The notes: generated by a model from the sequence alone, not told the origin. DNA of 64,000 nt from Rhizomicrobium sp. (GCA_037200985.1 JBBCGJ010000001.1:906756-970755), one strand, 5' to 3'. Positions 1 to 9,471 are shown, counted from the stretch's first letter. Program-made: numbers and translations.

Positions 1-479
1 ATGCCCATCAGGTAGAACCGGGTCTCATCGCTCGCCATGGCGAAGCGGGTCTTGTCGATCAGCCGCTTCAAATCGTCCGCCGCGAGGCGGAAGCGGTGGG
101 GCAGGGCGCCCGCCGCCATCTGCGGGAAGTCTTCCTTGGGCAGGCAGGCGAGCTCGAAGCGCACCGTGCCGGCCGAGACCGCAAGCCGTCCGCCCTCGCT
201 GGTCAGAAGCTCCGCCTGCACCTGCGCGCCCTCCGGCAGCTTGCGCACGATGTCGTACAGCATGTGCGCCGGCGCGGTCGCCGAGCCGTTGCGCAGCACG
301 TCCGCCGGAATGGCTTCCACGATCTCGATGTCGAGATCGGTGGCGGTCAGCTTGAGCTGGCTCTTGCCCGCTTCGATCAGGACGTTGGAGAGGATCGGAA
401 TGGTGTTGCGGCGTTCGACGACACTCTGGACGTGGCTCAGCGCCTTCAGGAAGGCACCGCGTTCGACGTTGATTTTCAT
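1..479 (-). CDS. dnaN: DNA polymerase III beta subunit (sliding clamp), 3'-truncated by window edge
   Basis: This encodes the ring-shaped processivity clamp of the replicative polymerase. The 159 visible residues begin MKINVERGAFLKALSHVQSV and continue through the first clamp domain, with the family phrases RRNTIPILSNVL (about residues 23-34) and LKLTATDLDIEI (about 42-53); the rest lies beyond base 1. The start is the only ATG preceding this conserved N-terminus. It is the third gene of a minus-strand series dnaA, TPR gene, dnaN. The 214 bp gap upstream suggests its own promoter; a TATACT hexamer lies on the minus strand at about 593-598. Identification is secure; only the missing C-terminus cannot be assessed. 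Confidence 0.97.
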   Translation of the reverse strand, partial: MKINVERGAFLKALSHVQSVVERRNTIPILSNVLIEAGKSQLKLTATDLDIEIVEAIPADVLRNGSATAPAHMLYDIVRKLPEGAQVQAELLTSEGGRLAVSAGTVRFELACLPKEDFPQMAAGALPHRFRLAADDLKRLIDKTRFAMASDETRFYLMG

Positions 480-693
480 CGTTCTCGCTGCAAGGTTTTG
501 GGCCGCTGGAAAACCCCGGGCCCGGCCCCTGGGAGGGGGTCTGCAAGCCATTGATTTCCTTGAGCTTCCAGGCGGCCGGGACTCAGGTTTCACAGTATAG
601 CAAAAGCCCCGGAAAGGGCGAAGACATAATGTGCCCGCCGGGACCTTCCGGACAGGCCCGTCGGGGCGCGATTTCCGCCGTATTCCGGTCTCG

Positions 694-2775
694 TCAGGGC
701 AGGATCCCGAAGCGTCGGAGGCGCAGGGCGAGGAACGGATCGAGGGCCGCGCCCAGGGCGCGATCGGCCGCGCCGTCCTCGCCCAGGCGGAGTTTCACCG
801 CCGCTCTGAGCAGAAGCGCCTCGGCGCGGCGCGGCTGCTCGCCGAGGATCGCGTCCAGCGTCGCCAGCGCCGTGTCGAGCCTGCCTTGACGGAACTGGAC
901 GAGTGCCAGCGAGCCGCGCGCGGCCAGGGAATTCGGCCGGTCCTTGAGCGCCGCCTCGCAATCCGCCTGCGCCGCGCCCAGTTCGCGATCCAGCAGGCCG
1001 CGCGTCCAGCACCGGTTGTTGAGCACGATGCCGGCGGCTTCGTCGGGCTGCGCCTGCGCCTTGGCGAGATAGCCGAGCGCTGCGTCATAGTCCTTTTCGT
1101 CCGTCTTGACGCTGGCGAGTTGCAGATAGGCGTCGCCGTCGCCCGCATCGATCGTCAACGCGGCCTCGATGTCGGCCTCGGCGTGGGCATATTGGGCGGT
1201 GTACCAATAGGCCGTGGCGCGTTCGAGATAGGCCGAGGCATAGCCGGGATCGAGCGCGATCGCCCGCGTCTCGTCGTCTATGGCGCCTTGCGGATCGCGG
1301 CACGCCAGATCGGAGAAGCCGCGGTGGTAATATGCCAGCCGGTCCTTGGCATCGGCCGCGATCGCGGCCGAAAAGATCGCGACGGCCTTGCGGCAATCGG
1401 CCCTTGTGCCGTCGAGATCGCCGACTTCGTTCTTCAGCCGCGCCCGCGCATTCAGCCAGCGGCCCTCGCTCGGCGCGGTGGCAACGGCCCGGTCGTAATC
1501 CGCCATGGCCGCGCCGTAGTCGCCGAGCGATTTGTGCAGGTCCGCCCGCGCGACGACGGGCGCCATGTCGTCCGGCGCCAGCGGCACGGCCTTGTCCCAA
1601 TCCGCGAAGGCGTCGGCATAGCGCCCGGAGCTGCGATAGCAGAAGCCGCGGTTGAGCAGGGCGAGCGACGAATTCGGCTCCAGCGCGAGGGAGGCGGTAT
1701 AGTCCTCGATCGCATGGCCGCAATCGTGGCTGGCGGTCCGCGCAAAAGCGCGCATGCGCAGGTCGAGCGCGGAGGGCGCCGCGATCGCGAAGGCGCGGTC
1801 GAAATCGGCGATGGATTGCGGATATTTGCGCTGGCGGAACAGCGCGACGGCGCGGTTGTAGAGCGCGGCGCGGTCGTTCGCGTCGACCCCGAGCGCCATT
1901 GTGTAGTCGGCGATGGCGGCGTCGAGATCGCCTTTGCGCTGATGGACGGTGCCGCGATTGTTGTAGGCGGCCGATTGCGGCTTGAGCGCGATCGCCGCCG
2001 TCAGGTCGTCGATCGCGCCCTGATAGTCCTTCAGCGTCTCGCGCGCCTGCGCCCGGTGCAGCAGCGCGGCGGCGTCCTTGGGATCGCGCGAGGCGACGAT
2101 GCCGAAATCGGCGGCGGCGCCCTGGGTGTTGCCTTGCGCCTCGCGCGCCAGGCCGCGGTTGAAATAGGTGTCGGCGTCGTTGGGATCGGCGGCGAGATAG
2201 GCGGTGTAGTCGGCCTCGGCCTTGTCGAACCGGCCCAGCGCCGCGAAGCTGATGCCGCGCAGCCGGTAGGCCGGCGGATAGTCGGGAAAGCTCGCGAGGA
2301 TGAGGGTGAAATCGTCCACCGCGAGCGCGTTGCGCCCAGCGAGCTGATAGGCCCAGCCGCGCTGGAACACCGCATCGGAATCGGTGGGATCGAGCTCGAC
2401 CGAAGCGCTGAAATCGCCGATCGCCGCGTCGAAATCCCGGGCGTCGAGCTGGAGCAGGCCGCGGTCGTAATGGATCGAGACGGAGTAGGGCTGGAGCTTG
2501 AGCGCCGCCGTCAGGTCGGCCAGCGCGCCGTGCCTGTCGCCGAGATTCTGCTCGGCGCGGGCGCGCAGGGTCAGCGCGTCGGCGCCGCCGCCCTGTTCGA
2601 GGCAGCGCGACGCCGCGTCCTTCGCGGCGCGGAAGTCGGCGCTCCCGTCGCCCGCATGCGTGCGCTCGAGCAGGGAGGTCGCTTCCGCGCAGGCGGGAAT
2701 GACGGACGCGCGGTGCGGCTGCGTCGCGGGCAGCGTCGCCGTGCCGAGGGCCGCGAGGAGGACCATGTGTTTCAT
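694..2775 (-). CDS. Secreted or periplasmic TPR-repeat protein
   Basis: This 693-residue protein opens with a short basic, then hydrophobic segment (MKHMVLLAALGTATLPAT) that looks like a signal peptide. The remainder, from about residue 40 to 680, is a nearly unbroken run of tetratricopeptide repeats of about 34 residues with the usual W/Y..G.....A...A..P pattern (for example NRGLAREAQGNTQGAAADF, NNRGTVHQRKGDLDAAIADY). TPR arrays are protein-interaction scaffolds; no catalytic domain is visible. It sits between dnaA and dnaN, which are usually adjacent, with gaps of 126 bp and 214 bp. The partner and role are unknown. A cell-envelope scaffold is the most that can be inferred from signal peptide plus TPRs. 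Confidence 0.85.
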   Translation of the reverse strand: MKHMVLLAALGTATLPATQPHRASVIPACAEATSLLERTHAGDGSADFRAAKDAASRCLEQGGGADALTLRARAEQNLGDRHGALADLTAALKLQPYSVSIHYDRGLLQLDARDFDAAIGDFSASVELDPTDSDAVFQRGWAYQLAGRNALAVDDFTLILASFPDYPPAYRLRGISFAALGRFDKAEADYTAYLAADPNDADTYFNRGLAREAQGNTQGAAADFGIVASRDPKDAAALLHRAQARETLKDYQGAIDDLTAAIALKPQSAAYNNRGTVHQRKGDLDAAIADYTMALGVDANDRAALYNRAVALFRQRKYPQSIADFDRAFAIAAPSALDLRMRAFARTASHDCGHAIEDYTASLALEPNSSLALLNRGFCYRSSGRYADAFADWDKAVPLAPDDMAPVVARADLHKSLGDYGAAMADYDRAVATAPSEGRWLNARARLKNEVGDLDGTRADCRKAVAIFSAAIAADAKDRLAYYHRGFSDLACRDPQGAIDDETRAIALDPGYASAYLERATAYWYTAQYAHAEADIEAALTIDAGDGDAYLQLASVKTDEKDYDAALGYLAKAQAQPDEAAGIVLNNRCWTRGLLDRELGAAQADCEAALKDRPNSLAARGSLALVQFRQGRLDTALATLDAILGEQPRRAEALLLRAAVKLRLGEDGAADRALGAALDPFLALRLRRFGILP

Positions 2776-2901
2776 GCCATCGACACTACGTCATACGGCT
2801 TGCGGAGACCGCATCCTTAGCGCGGCGGACGGCTCGCGCGAAATGGAAAGCGCCGCGCCCGATGGTCACGATCGGGCGCGATGACGCATTCCACGGTCCG
2901 G

Positions 2902-4323
2902 CTAACGGCTGCGCGCCAGCAGATCCCGCAGGAATTCGACCTCCTGCCGGAAGTTCTTGTCCTCGACGCACAGCGCCTCGACGCGGCGGCAGGCATGCAG
3001 CACGGTGGTGTGGTCGCGGCCGCCGAAACGCCGGCCGATCTCCGGCAGGGAGCGCGAGGTCAGCTTGCGCGACAGGTACATCGCGACCTGGCGCGGCCGC
3101 GCCACGCGGCGGGCCCGCTGCGGCGAGTGGAAGTCGCGCACATCGAGCTTGTAATACTCCGCGGTCTTCCTCTGGATGTCCTCGATCGAGGTTTTGGCGC
3201 CCGGCGCGCTGCGCAGGCCCACCACGTCCTCGATGGTCTCCAGCGTCACCGGCTTCTTGGTCAGGTCGGTATAGGTCGCCAGCTTGGTGAACACGCCGAT
3301 CAGCTCGCGCGGAGAGGCATCGTCCATGTCGGCGATGTGCTCCAGCACGTCGTTGGGCAGCAGGGCTTGCGGCTTGTGCCGCGCGAAATCGGCGGCGCGC
3401 GCCTTCAGGATCGCCAGCCGCGTCGCGCGGTCGGGCTTGTCGAGCGTCACGACGAGGCCGCCGGCCAGCCGCGACTTCACGTCGGCGCCCAGCCCTTCGA
3501 GCGCCGCGGGGGCGCGGTCCGCCGCGATCACCACGCGGCGGCGCAGATCGGAGAACGCGTTGACGGTGTAGAGGAACTCCGACGCCGTCGCGGTGGAGCG
3601 GCAGATATGCTGCAGGTCGTCGATCAGCAGCACTTCGGCGGTGCGCAGCTCCTCCTTGAAGGCCAGCGTGTCCTTGCGATAGAGCGCGCCCAGGAAGTGG
3701 CGCATGAAGTCCTCCGAGCGCAGGAACAGCGCGCGCTTGCCGCGCTTGCGGAATTCCAGCGCCGCGGCGTTCAGCAGATGCGTCTTGCCGAAGCCGAAGC
3801 CGCCATGGATGTAGAGCAAAGTGAGGTCGCTCTGCGCGCCCTCGGAGAAGCTCCGCGCAGCCGACAGGCCGAACTCGTTCGCCGGACCGGCCACGAAGGT
3901 GTCGAAGGTCTGCTGCGGATGCAGCATGCGGGTCCAAAGCCCCTTGGTCGCCTCGGTGACCGGCTCGTCTTCGGCGTGGTCGACGGCGACGCTCTGCGCT
4001 TCGGCGCGCGGAAGCTCGCGCACCAGCCCGCCGCCGACGACCGGCTTGGGCGTGACGAGGATGATGGCGATGGATTGCGGCTCGGCCCCTTCGCCGCGCA
4101 GCGCACGCTCGATGCGGGTGACGTAGCGTTCGGCGACCCAGTTGCGGATGAACGACTTGGTCGTCCCGATCCGGATCTCGTCCTTGTCGAAACCGTCCAG
4201 CGTCAGCGGTCCGATCCAGGCATCGAACACCGCATCGCCCAATTCGCGGCGCAGCCGCTCGCGCGCGCCCGCCCAGGCCGCCGGCCAATCCGGCCGCATC
4301 GGCTTACTCGTCATCTGTCCCAT
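2902..4323 (-). CDS. dnaA: Chromosomal replication initiator protein DnaA
   Basis: DnaA binds DnaA boxes at oriC and opens the origin. The 473 residues show domain I (about 10-80), a short linker, the AAA+ core with Walker [10 protein letters not shown] (174-182) and Walker B LLIDDLQ (about 232-238), and a C-terminal DNA-binding helix-turn-helix with the signature [16 protein letters not shown] (434-449). The Walker A has Phe where the family often has Val and Leu (GGVGLGKTH), a conservative change. The start MGQMTSKPM is the longest option; the in-frame ATG at codon 4 is an alternative. dnaA leads the series dnaA, TPR gene, dnaN. No canonical TTATCCACA box was found around it. Confidence 0.97.
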   Translation of the reverse strand: MGQMTSKPMRPDWPAAWAGARERLRRELGDAVFDAWIGPLTLDGFDKDEIRIGTTKSFIRNWVAERYVTRIERALRGEGAEPQSIAIILVTPKPVVGGGLVRELPRAEAQSVAVDHAEDEPVTEATKGLWTRMLHPQQTFDTFVAGPANEFGLSAARSFSEGAQSDLTLLYIHGGFGFGKTHLLNAAALEFRKRGKRALFLRSEDFMRHFLGALYRKDTLAFKEELRTAEVLLIDDLQHICRSTATASEFLYTVNAFSDLRRRVVIAADRAPAALEGLGADVKSRLAGGLVVTLDKPDRATRLAILKARAADFARHKPQALLPNDVLEHIADMDDASPRELIGVFTKLATYTDLTKKPVTLETIEDVVGLRSAPGAKTSIEDIQRKTAEYYKLDVRDFHSPQRARRVARPRQVAMYLSRKLTSRSLPEIGRRFGGRDHTTVLHACRRVEALCVEDKNFRQEVEFLRDLLARSR

Positions 4324-4379
4324 TACTTTACCCGCCTCGCTTGTCCGGCGTCTTATGCGCCGGCGTGCCCTTGTTCGGT

Positions 4380-4427
4380 CCGGGCTTTGCGCCCGGTTCG
4401 TCCTTCACGCGGCCTGTTCTAGGCCGC
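4380..4427 (-). terminator. Two GC-rich hairpins between rhodanese gene and dnaA
   Basis: Two perfect inverted repeats lie in the 143 bp gap downstream of the rhodanese gene: CCGGGC/GCCCGG at 4380-4385 and 4391-4396, and GCGGCCT/AGGCCGC at 4409-4415 and 4421-4427, each with a 5 nt loop. Neither is followed by a T run, so intrinsic termination is uncertain; they could equally be attenuating structures in a dnaA leader. Confidence 0.4.
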
Positions 4428-4466
4428 AATTCCTCGTCGCATACGTCGAACCTCCCCTGCGTTCCG

Positions 4467-4904
4467 TCACGTCTGTTTCCAAGGGAGGCCGGAGGCCTTC
4501 CAACCGTTCTTGAGGCCGCGATGGCGCTCGCCGTCGAGGTCGCCCTCGAAGCCGCCCGCGACGTTGTAGGCCTTGGCATAGCCGGCTCGGGTCATGGCGA
4601 TGGCCGCGGCGCGCGAGCGCGCGCCCGAGCGGCAGAGGAACAGGACCGGCGCGCTCTTGTCGGCGGCGTCCCCCTCGGCCTCGGCTACGAAGCCCGGATT
4701 GACCTGCATGGTGGGGAAGACCTGCCACTGGACCAGCGCGACCTCGCGGCCGAGCTCGCTGAGATCGGGGATGCCGACGAAGTTCCACTCCGCATTGGTC
4801 CGCACGTCGACCAGCCGCGCCCGGGGGTCGCTCTTGAGCAGCGCCCAGGCGTCCAGGACGCTCAAGTCGCCAGCGTAGTCGGAAGAAGGATTATCGGCTG
4901 CCAT
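4467..4904 (-). CDS. Rhodanese-like domain protein
   Basis: A single rhodanese domain of 145 residues. It contains LVDVRTNAEWNFVGIPDL (about residues 31-48) and the active-site loop LFLCRSGARSRAAA (about 89-102), whose Cys is the persulfide carrier in the family. Such proteins move sulfane sulfur between partners; the substrate here is unknown. An upstream in-frame ATG at 4958 would add 18 residues, but the domain starts naturally at MAADNPSSDYAGD, so 4904 was chosen. It is upstream of dnaA on the same strand, separated by two hairpins. Confidence 0.85.
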   Translation of the reverse strand: MAADNPSSDYAGDLSVLDAWALLKSDPRARLVDVRTNAEWNFVGIPDLSELGREVALVQWQVFPTMQVNPGFVAEAEGDAADKSAPVLFLCRSGARSRAAAIAMTRAGYAKAYNVAGGFEGDLDGERHRGLKNGWKASGLPWKQT

Positions 4905-5350
4905 CGGTCGAAGGTCCCGGCAAAATTCCACGCCGACCGGGCAAAGCCCAGTCTGCACGGTCGGAGATTTCAGGAATTCAGTGGTTACAGTATTTGCAGT
5001 CGGTGCTGAAATACTGCGTCGATGTCTCGAATACTGTTCTTATCTTTGGTGATTTGTTCGACATCTTTTTTCTCTTGCCACCGAACGAAGGTTAATCTCA
5101 CGCATTTCCGAATCGCTGGCAAGTGAACGCTTAGAGAACGTTGACGATTCTGTATCACATTGATATCGGCCTAACCCTTTTGTCCGTATAAGGATTTTCG
5201 ACTTCGACACGTTGCCCCACCGAATCAGACACTTAAGCGACAGTTCCGTGTCGCTGCGTCGCAGCAATGCGCCTGTACAAAGAATTTCAGTCTACGGACA
5301 ATAAAACGCCCGCCGCAATGCGGTAACGGAGAATCCTCAAAAGGACTCAG
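4905..5350. other. AT-richer intergenic region between rpsT and rhodanese gene
   Basis: This 446 bp stretch is clearly lower in G+C than its neighbours and holds no convincing gene. It contains an inverted pair CAGTATTT (4988-4995) / AAATACTG (5009-5016) and a third AATACTG at 5030-5036, so three copies of one 7-mer within 50 bp. No TTATCCACA-type DnaA box was seen. It could be promoter DNA for the rhodanese gene, or part of an origin near dnaA; the latter is speculation. Confidence 0.6.
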
Positions 5351-5617
5351 CTATTCGCCGAGCTTGGCGAGCCGCTTGGTGAGGCGCGAGACTTTCCGGG
5401 CGCCGGTGTTCTTGTGCAGGATGCCCTTGGAAACGCCCCGCATGATCTCCGGTTCCGCCGCCTTGAGGGCCGCCTGCGCCGCCGCCTTGTCGCCTTTGGT
5501 CAGCGCTTCCTCGACCTTGCGGACGAAGCCGCGGACGCGCGTCTTGCGCGCCTGGTTGATCTGGGTCCGCTTGGCCGTGGTGCGGACGCGCTTCTTGGAC
5601 GAGGCGATATTGGGCAT
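5351..5617 (-). CDS. rpsT: 30S ribosomal protein bS20
   Basis: S20 binds 16S rRNA in the body of the small subunit. The 88-residue, strongly basic protein starts [17 protein letters not shown] and ends with the conserved [22 protein letters not shown], full length for the family. It is likely a single-gene unit: the epimerase stop lies 60 bp upstream on the same strand, and an AT-rich 446 bp gap lies downstream. rpsT next to dnaA and a crotonase gene is a recurrent alphaproteobacterial order. Confidence 0.98.
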   Translation of the reverse strand: MPNIASSKKRVRTTAKRTQINQARKTRVRGFVRKVEEALTKGDKAAAQAALKAAEPEIMRGVSKGILHKNTGARKVSRLTKRLAKLGE

Positions 5618-5677
5618 CAGGTCTTCCTGCTCGAAATCGGAGGCGGGCGTATAACCCCGTCCGGGTCGGGGGTCAAA

Positions 5678-6568
5678 TCACGAAGGCCGCTTTTCGCGGC
5701 TTTTTTCCGCGAGGCGCTGCATCGCGTCATCCTCGTCCATCGGCTCGGAAAATCCTAGCTCCTTCCGGATGCGGCCGGTGTCGACCGCCATGTCTTGGCG
5801 GTAGTCGAAAGGCGGTGCCAAGCCGCCGCCGCCGCGGCCGGGAAGCCGCGCCAGCCTCTCGCCCATGGTCGGGGTCGCCGCCTCGCCGACATTGTAGGTG
5901 CGGCCGGCCGCCGCCGGATGGCCCGCCGCCAGCGCGATGGCGGCGGCGACATTGTCGACATGGCCATGGGTCCAGCGCCAATGCGGCTGCGACGCGAACC
6001 CGTAGACCGTCGCCAACCCCGCATTGTCTTCCGGCCCATAGACTTTCGGCAGGCGCAGGATCGTCGAGGGCAGGACGGCCTCGCGCAGGACGATCTCGGC
6101 GAGGATCTTCTCGTAGTCCCGGGCATAGGCGCCGAGCGCCGCCGCCTGGGCGCGGTAGGGATAGAGCGCGCCGCGCAACGGGGCATCCTCGGTCAGCGGT
6201 ACCGGATCGGGCGGTCCCGGCTCATGCCCGGTCAACCGCCCATAGGCGCGATAGACGTCGCCGCTGGAGATCAGCACAAGGCGTTCCGTCCTGCCGGTGA
6301 AACAGTCCACTGCCGCCCGCGCATCGGCCTCGCCCATCGTCACCATGAGGACCACGACGTCCCAATCCCGCGCGCGAACCGCTTCGGGATAGGCCGCGAT
6401 GGGATATTCGGCCGACGGATCGCGGATATGCATCACCGGCGGCAGGATCGGATTGTCGGTGGTGCCGCGGTGGAAGACCGTGACCGCGGCGCCCGCATCG
6501 AACAGTCGTCGCGCGACATGGGCGCCGATGAAGCGCGTGCCGCCGACGATCAGGACGCGCGGAGCCAT
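5678..6568 (-). CDS. NAD-dependent epimerase/dehydratase family protein
   Basis: A 296-residue extended short-chain dehydrogenase fold. The N-terminal Rossmann motif VLIVGGTRFIGAHVARRLFDAG (GGxxxxG, residues 5-26) binds the dinucleotide; the segment LISSGDVYRAYGR (about 99-111) holds the strand with the active-site Ser, and a downstream YxxxK is not obvious, so catalysis as a true epimerase is uncertain. The ATG overlaps the TAA stop of the crotonase gene (TAATG), so the two are probably translated together. The substrate cannot be told from sequence; nucleotide-sugar or isoprenoid-type substrates are both possible for this family. Confidence 0.8.
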   Translation of the reverse strand: MAPRVLIVGGTRFIGAHVARRLFDAGAAVTVFHRGTTDNPILPPVMHIRDPSAEYPIAAYPEAVRARDWDVVVLMVTMGEADARAAVDCFTGRTERLVLISSGDVYRAYGRLTGHEPGPPDPVPLTEDAPLRGALYPYRAQAAALGAYARDYEKILAEIVLREAVLPSTILRLPKVYGPEDNAGLATVYGFASQPHWRWTHGHVDNVAAAIALAAGHPAAAGRTYNVGEAATPTMGERLARLPGRGGGGLAPPFDYRQDMAVDTGRIRKELGFSEPMDEDDAMQRLAEKSREKRPS

Positions 6569-7347
6569 TATCTGTCCGTGAAATTCGCCTTCCGCTTCTC
6601 GGCGAAGGCGGCCATACCTTCCTTCTGGTCGGCGGTGGCGAACATGGAATGGAACAGCCGCCGCTCGAAACGCACGCCCTCGCTCAGCGTCGTCTCATAG
6701 GCGCGGTTCACCGCCTCCTTGGTCATCATCACGATGGGAAGCGACTGCTCGGCGATCTTGGCGGCCGCCTTCATCGCCTCGGCCAGCAGATCTGCTGCCG
6801 GCACGACGCGGCTGACGAGGCCGGCGCGCTCGGCCTCGGCGGCGTCCATGTTGCGGCCCGTCAGGCACATCTCCATCGCCTTGGACTTGCCGATGAAGCG
6901 CGTCAGCCGCTGGCTGCCGCCGATGCCGGGCATGACGCCGAGTGTGATCTCCGGCTGGCCGAATTTCGCCGTGTCGGCCGCGATGATGAAGTCGCAGAGC
7001 ATGGCGAGCTCGCAGCCGCCGCCCAGCGCCCAGCCGGCGACGGCGGCGATAATCGGCTTGCGGATCGCCGAAATGCGGTCGTTCGCCTCGGCGAAGAAAT
7101 TCTCCCGGTACATGTCCATGTAGGATTTGGGCGCCATCTCCTTGATGTCGGCGCCGGCCGCGAAGGCGCGCTCCGATCCGGTCAGCACGATGCAGCGCAC
7201 CGCGTCGTCGCGGTCCCAGGCTTCGAGCTGGGTCACCAGCTCGCCGAGCAGTTCGGAGTTGAGCGCATTGAGCGCCTTGGGCCGGTTCAGCGTGACGACG
7301 CCGACCTTGCCCTCGATCGTGGCGACGATGTTGAGATGGTTGGTCAT
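6568..7347 (-). CDS. Enoyl-CoA hydratase/isomerase (crotonase) family protein
   Basis: This 259-residue crotonase matches short-chain enoyl-CoA hydratases, which add water to 2-enoyl-CoA in fatty acid and aromatic degradation. The oxyanion-hole segments [11 protein letters not shown] (about 62-72) and [14 protein letters not shown] (about 103-116) are present. So are both catalytic glutamates, in GGGCELA and in [11 protein letters not shown] (about 131-141). Length is typical of the hexameric bacterial hydratases. It lies 16 bp after a small HTH gene and overlaps the epimerase start, suggesting one transcript. Chain-length specificity is not deducible. Confidence 0.93.
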   Translation of the reverse strand: MTNHLNIVATIEGKVGVVTLNRPKALNALNSELLGELVTQLEAWDRDDAVRCIVLTGSERAFAAGADIKEMAPKSYMDMYRENFFAEANDRISAIRKPIIAAVAGWALGGGCELAMLCDFIIAADTAKFGQPEITLGVMPGIGGSQRLTRFIGKSKAMEMCLTGRNMDAAEAERAGLVSRVVPAADLLAEAMKAAAKIAEQSLPIVMMTKEAVNRAYETTLSEGVRFERRLFHSMFATADQKEGMAAFAEKRKANFTDR

Positions 7348-7363
7348 GCCTGGCTCCGTGCTC

Positions 7364-7609
7364 CTATGCGCGCAATCTTACACCGCGGCCGCCGCCGGTG
7401 CTGGCAGTGCCCTCGTTCAGAAGCTCGATCCCGAGTGTTTCCAGCGCCCGCACCAGCTTCATCAGCGAATCGACATTGCCGCGGATCACGCCCTCGCTGG
7501 CCTCCATCCGCTGGATGGTGGGAACCGACAGTTCCGACTTCTCGGCGAGCTGGCGCTGGTCGATGCCGGCCAGCGCCCGGGCGGCTCGCAATTGGGCGGC
7601 GGTGATCAT
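7364..7609 (-). CDS. XRE/Cro-type helix-turn-helix regulator
   Basis: An 81-residue protein that is essentially one HTH_XRE domain: [20 protein letters not shown]...[13 protein letters not shown] (residues 4-40), followed by a helix [16 protein letters not shown] typical of Cro-like dimers. It probably binds its own promoter and may control the downstream crotonase-epimerase pair, which starts 16 bp after its stop. The 80 bp between it and the divergent SulP gene is AT-rich and is the likely shared control region. No toxin partner is adjacent. Confidence 0.85.
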   Translation of the reverse strand: MITAAQLRAARALAGIDQRQLAEKSELSVPTIQRMEASEGVIRGNVDSLMKLVRALETLGIELLNEGTASTGGGRGVRLRA

Positions 7610-7689
7610 GCGACATCCCCTGGTTCCGGCACATAGGTACGTTTACCACGTGTCAAATCCATAAATTGATGTTTAAGACATGACATCTT

Positions 7690-9435
7690 ATGTATGGAAA
7701 GCATATCCGAGTGGTACAAACCGTGGATTCCGCGGCAGATTTCGAGCCTCCCCACAGTGTGGAAACCCCCGCCCCCGCGCAAGGCGGCGGCTGGCATCTT
7801 TTCGTGCCCAAGCTCTACTCGGCCCTGCGGGAAGGCTACCGCCTCGGCGATCTGCGCGCCGACATCTTCGCCGGCCTGACGGTCGCCATCATCGCGCTGC
7901 CGCTGTCTCTGGCCCTCGCCATCGCGAGCGGCGTGTCCCCGGAGCGCGGCCTCTTCACCGCCATCGTCGCCGGCTTCTGCATCTCGGCGTTCGGCGGCAG
8001 CCGCTTCCAGATCGGCGGCCCGACCGGCGCCTTCGTCGTGGTCGTGTTCAACGTCGTCGCCAAATACGGCTATGACGGGCTGGCGGTCGCGACGCTGATG
8101 GCGGGCGTGCTGCTCATGATCGCCGGTCTGGCGCGCCTCGGCTCCTATATCAAATACATCCCCTTTCCCGTGGTGACGGGCTTCACGTCCGGCATCGCGA
8201 TCATCATCTTCTCCAGTCAGGTCGGCGACATCCTCGGCTTGACGCTGCACGGCGTGCCCGGCGACGTCTGGGGCAAATGGCAGGCCTATGCCGGCGCCAT
8301 CGGCACGCTCAACCCGGCGGCTTTCGCGGTGGCGGGCGGTACGCTCGGCCTGATCGTGCTGATGCGCCGCTTCGCGCCGAAACTCCCCGCCTTCCTCGTC
8401 GCGCTGGTCGCGGCGGCGCTCGCCGTCTGGTTCCTCGGCCTGCATGTCGAGACCATCGGCACCCGCTTCGGCCAGTTGCCGAACCTGCTGCCGGCGCCGC
8501 ACCTGCCGCATGTCGGCTTCGCGCAGCTGCGCGAACTGGTGCCCTCGGCCTTCACGATCTTCGTGCTCGGCGGCATCGAGTCGCTTCTGTCCGCCGTCGT
8601 CGCCGACGGCATGACGGGCCGCCGCCACCGCTCCAATGGCGAGCTTGTCGCCCAGGGCATCGCCAACATCGCCAGCGCCTGCATGGGCGGCATCCCCGCG
8701 ACCGGCGCCATCGCGCGCACCGCGACGAACATCCGCTCCGGCGCCCGCACGCCGGTCGCCGGTATCGTGCACGCGCTCGCCATCCTCGCGACCCTGGCGG
8801 CGCTGGCGCCGCTGGCCTCCTTCGTGCCGCTGGCGGCGCTGGGCGCGGTGCTGCTGATCGTGTGCTGGAACATGGCGGAGATCGATTCCTTCCGCCGCAT
8901 CCTGTCGGGCCCCACGGGCGACAAGGTGATCCTGCTCCTCACCTTCGCGCTCACCGTGTTCGTCGACCTCTCCATGGCCATCGGCGTCGGCCTGGTGCTG
9001 GCTTCCTTCTTGTTCATGCACCGCATGGCGGAGGTCGCGGAGACGCGGCTGAACCTGTCGCTGCTGGAGGACGAGATCGACGAGCTGATGCTGCCCGACG
9101 GCACCGCCCTCACGCGCCGCTCGCTGCCGCCGGGCGTCGAGGTGTTCCGCCTGAGCGGCCCGTTCTTCTTCGGCGCCGCGGCGGCGTTCGAGGACGTGCT
9201 GGCGCGCGCCGGCGGACGGCCGAAGACGCTCATCCTCTCGATGGACGCGGTGCCGCTGATCGACGCGACCGGCGCGGCCACGCTGGCGAAGTTCATCGCC
9301 GCGGCGCGCGACCGCGGCACGCGCATCATCCTGAGCGGCCTGCAGCCCGATCCGGCGCATGTGCTCGACCAGATGGACGTCGTCGCGCCCCGCAGCGCGG
9401 ATCTGGGCCAGGCACTCCTGCTCGCACGCGGTTAG
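7690..9435 (+). CDS. SulP (SLC26) family anion transporter with STAS domain
   Basis: This 581-residue inner-membrane protein has the SulP layout: a cytoplasmic N-terminus of about 55 residues, some 12-14 hydrophobic segments (about 58-435) including the family motif FQIGGPTGAFVV (about 99-110), and a C-terminal STAS domain (about 470-575) with ILSMDAVPLIDATGAATL. Bacterial members move sulfate, bicarbonate or dicarboxylates, often with sodium; there is no neighbour such as a carbonic anhydrase or cys gene to choose between them. The start MYGKHIRVV is the first ATG of the frame and lacks a strong Shine-Dalgarno. It is divergent from the HTH gene. Confidence 0.92.
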   Translation: MYGKHIRVVQTVDSAADFEPPHSVETPAPAQGGGWHLFVPKLYSALREGYRLGDLRADIFAGLTVAIIALPLSLALAIASGVSPERGLFTAIVAGFCISAFGGSRFQIGGPTGAFVVVVFNVVAKYGYDGLAVATLMAGVLLMIAGLARLGSYIKYIPFPVVTGFTSGIAIIIFSSQVGDILGLTLHGVPGDVWGKWQAYAGAIGTLNPAAFAVAGGTLGLIVLMRRFAPKLPAFLVALVAAALAVWFLGLHVETIGTRFGQLPNLLPAPHLPHVGFAQLRELVPSAFTIFVLGGIESLLSAVVADGMTGRRHRSNGELVAQGIANIASACMGGIPATGAIARTATNIRSGARTPVAGIVHALAILATLAALAPLASFVPLAALGAVLLIVCWNMAEIDSFRRILSGPTGDKVILLLTFALTVFVDLSMAIGVGLVLASFLFMHRMAEVAETRLNLSLLEDEIDELMLPDGTALTRRSLPPGVEVFRLSGPFFFGAAAAFEDVLARAGGRPKTLILSMDAVPLIDATGAATLAKFIAAARDRGTRIILSGLQPDPAHVLDQMDVVAPRSADLGQALLLARG

Positions 9436-9471
9436 CGTTCGTCGCGATTTCCGGTCGACGTCATTCCACGC

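Noticed and set aside
631-2820. Long plus-strand open frame opposite the TPR gene, and similar long frames opposite sulP, dnaA and ubiB.
   Set aside because: In high-GC DNA, antisense frames stay open. Their translations are Arg/Gly/Ala-rich without family motifs, while the opposite strand encodes clear proteins.
4328-4579. 83-codon minus-strand frame whose end (DEELRPRTGRVKDEPG) recalls the start of some conjugative relaxases.
   Set aside because: No start codon fits the relaxase-like part, it overlaps the rhodanese gene, and the stretch contains two hairpins; likely chance.
5040-5267. 75-codon minus-strand frame in the AT-rich gap.
   Set aside because: Ser/Arg-rich composition, no ribosome site, no recognisable pattern; explained by a chance open frame.
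4324-5350. oriC with DnaA boxes beside dnaA.
   Set aside because: No TTATCCACA or close variant was found on either strand; the region is kept only as a weak candidate because of low G+C and short repeats.
5685-5707. GCCGC-TTTTC-GCGGC with a T run, plus-strand terminator-like.
   Set aside because: It lies inside the 3' end of the minus-strand epimerase gene and no plus-strand gene ends there.
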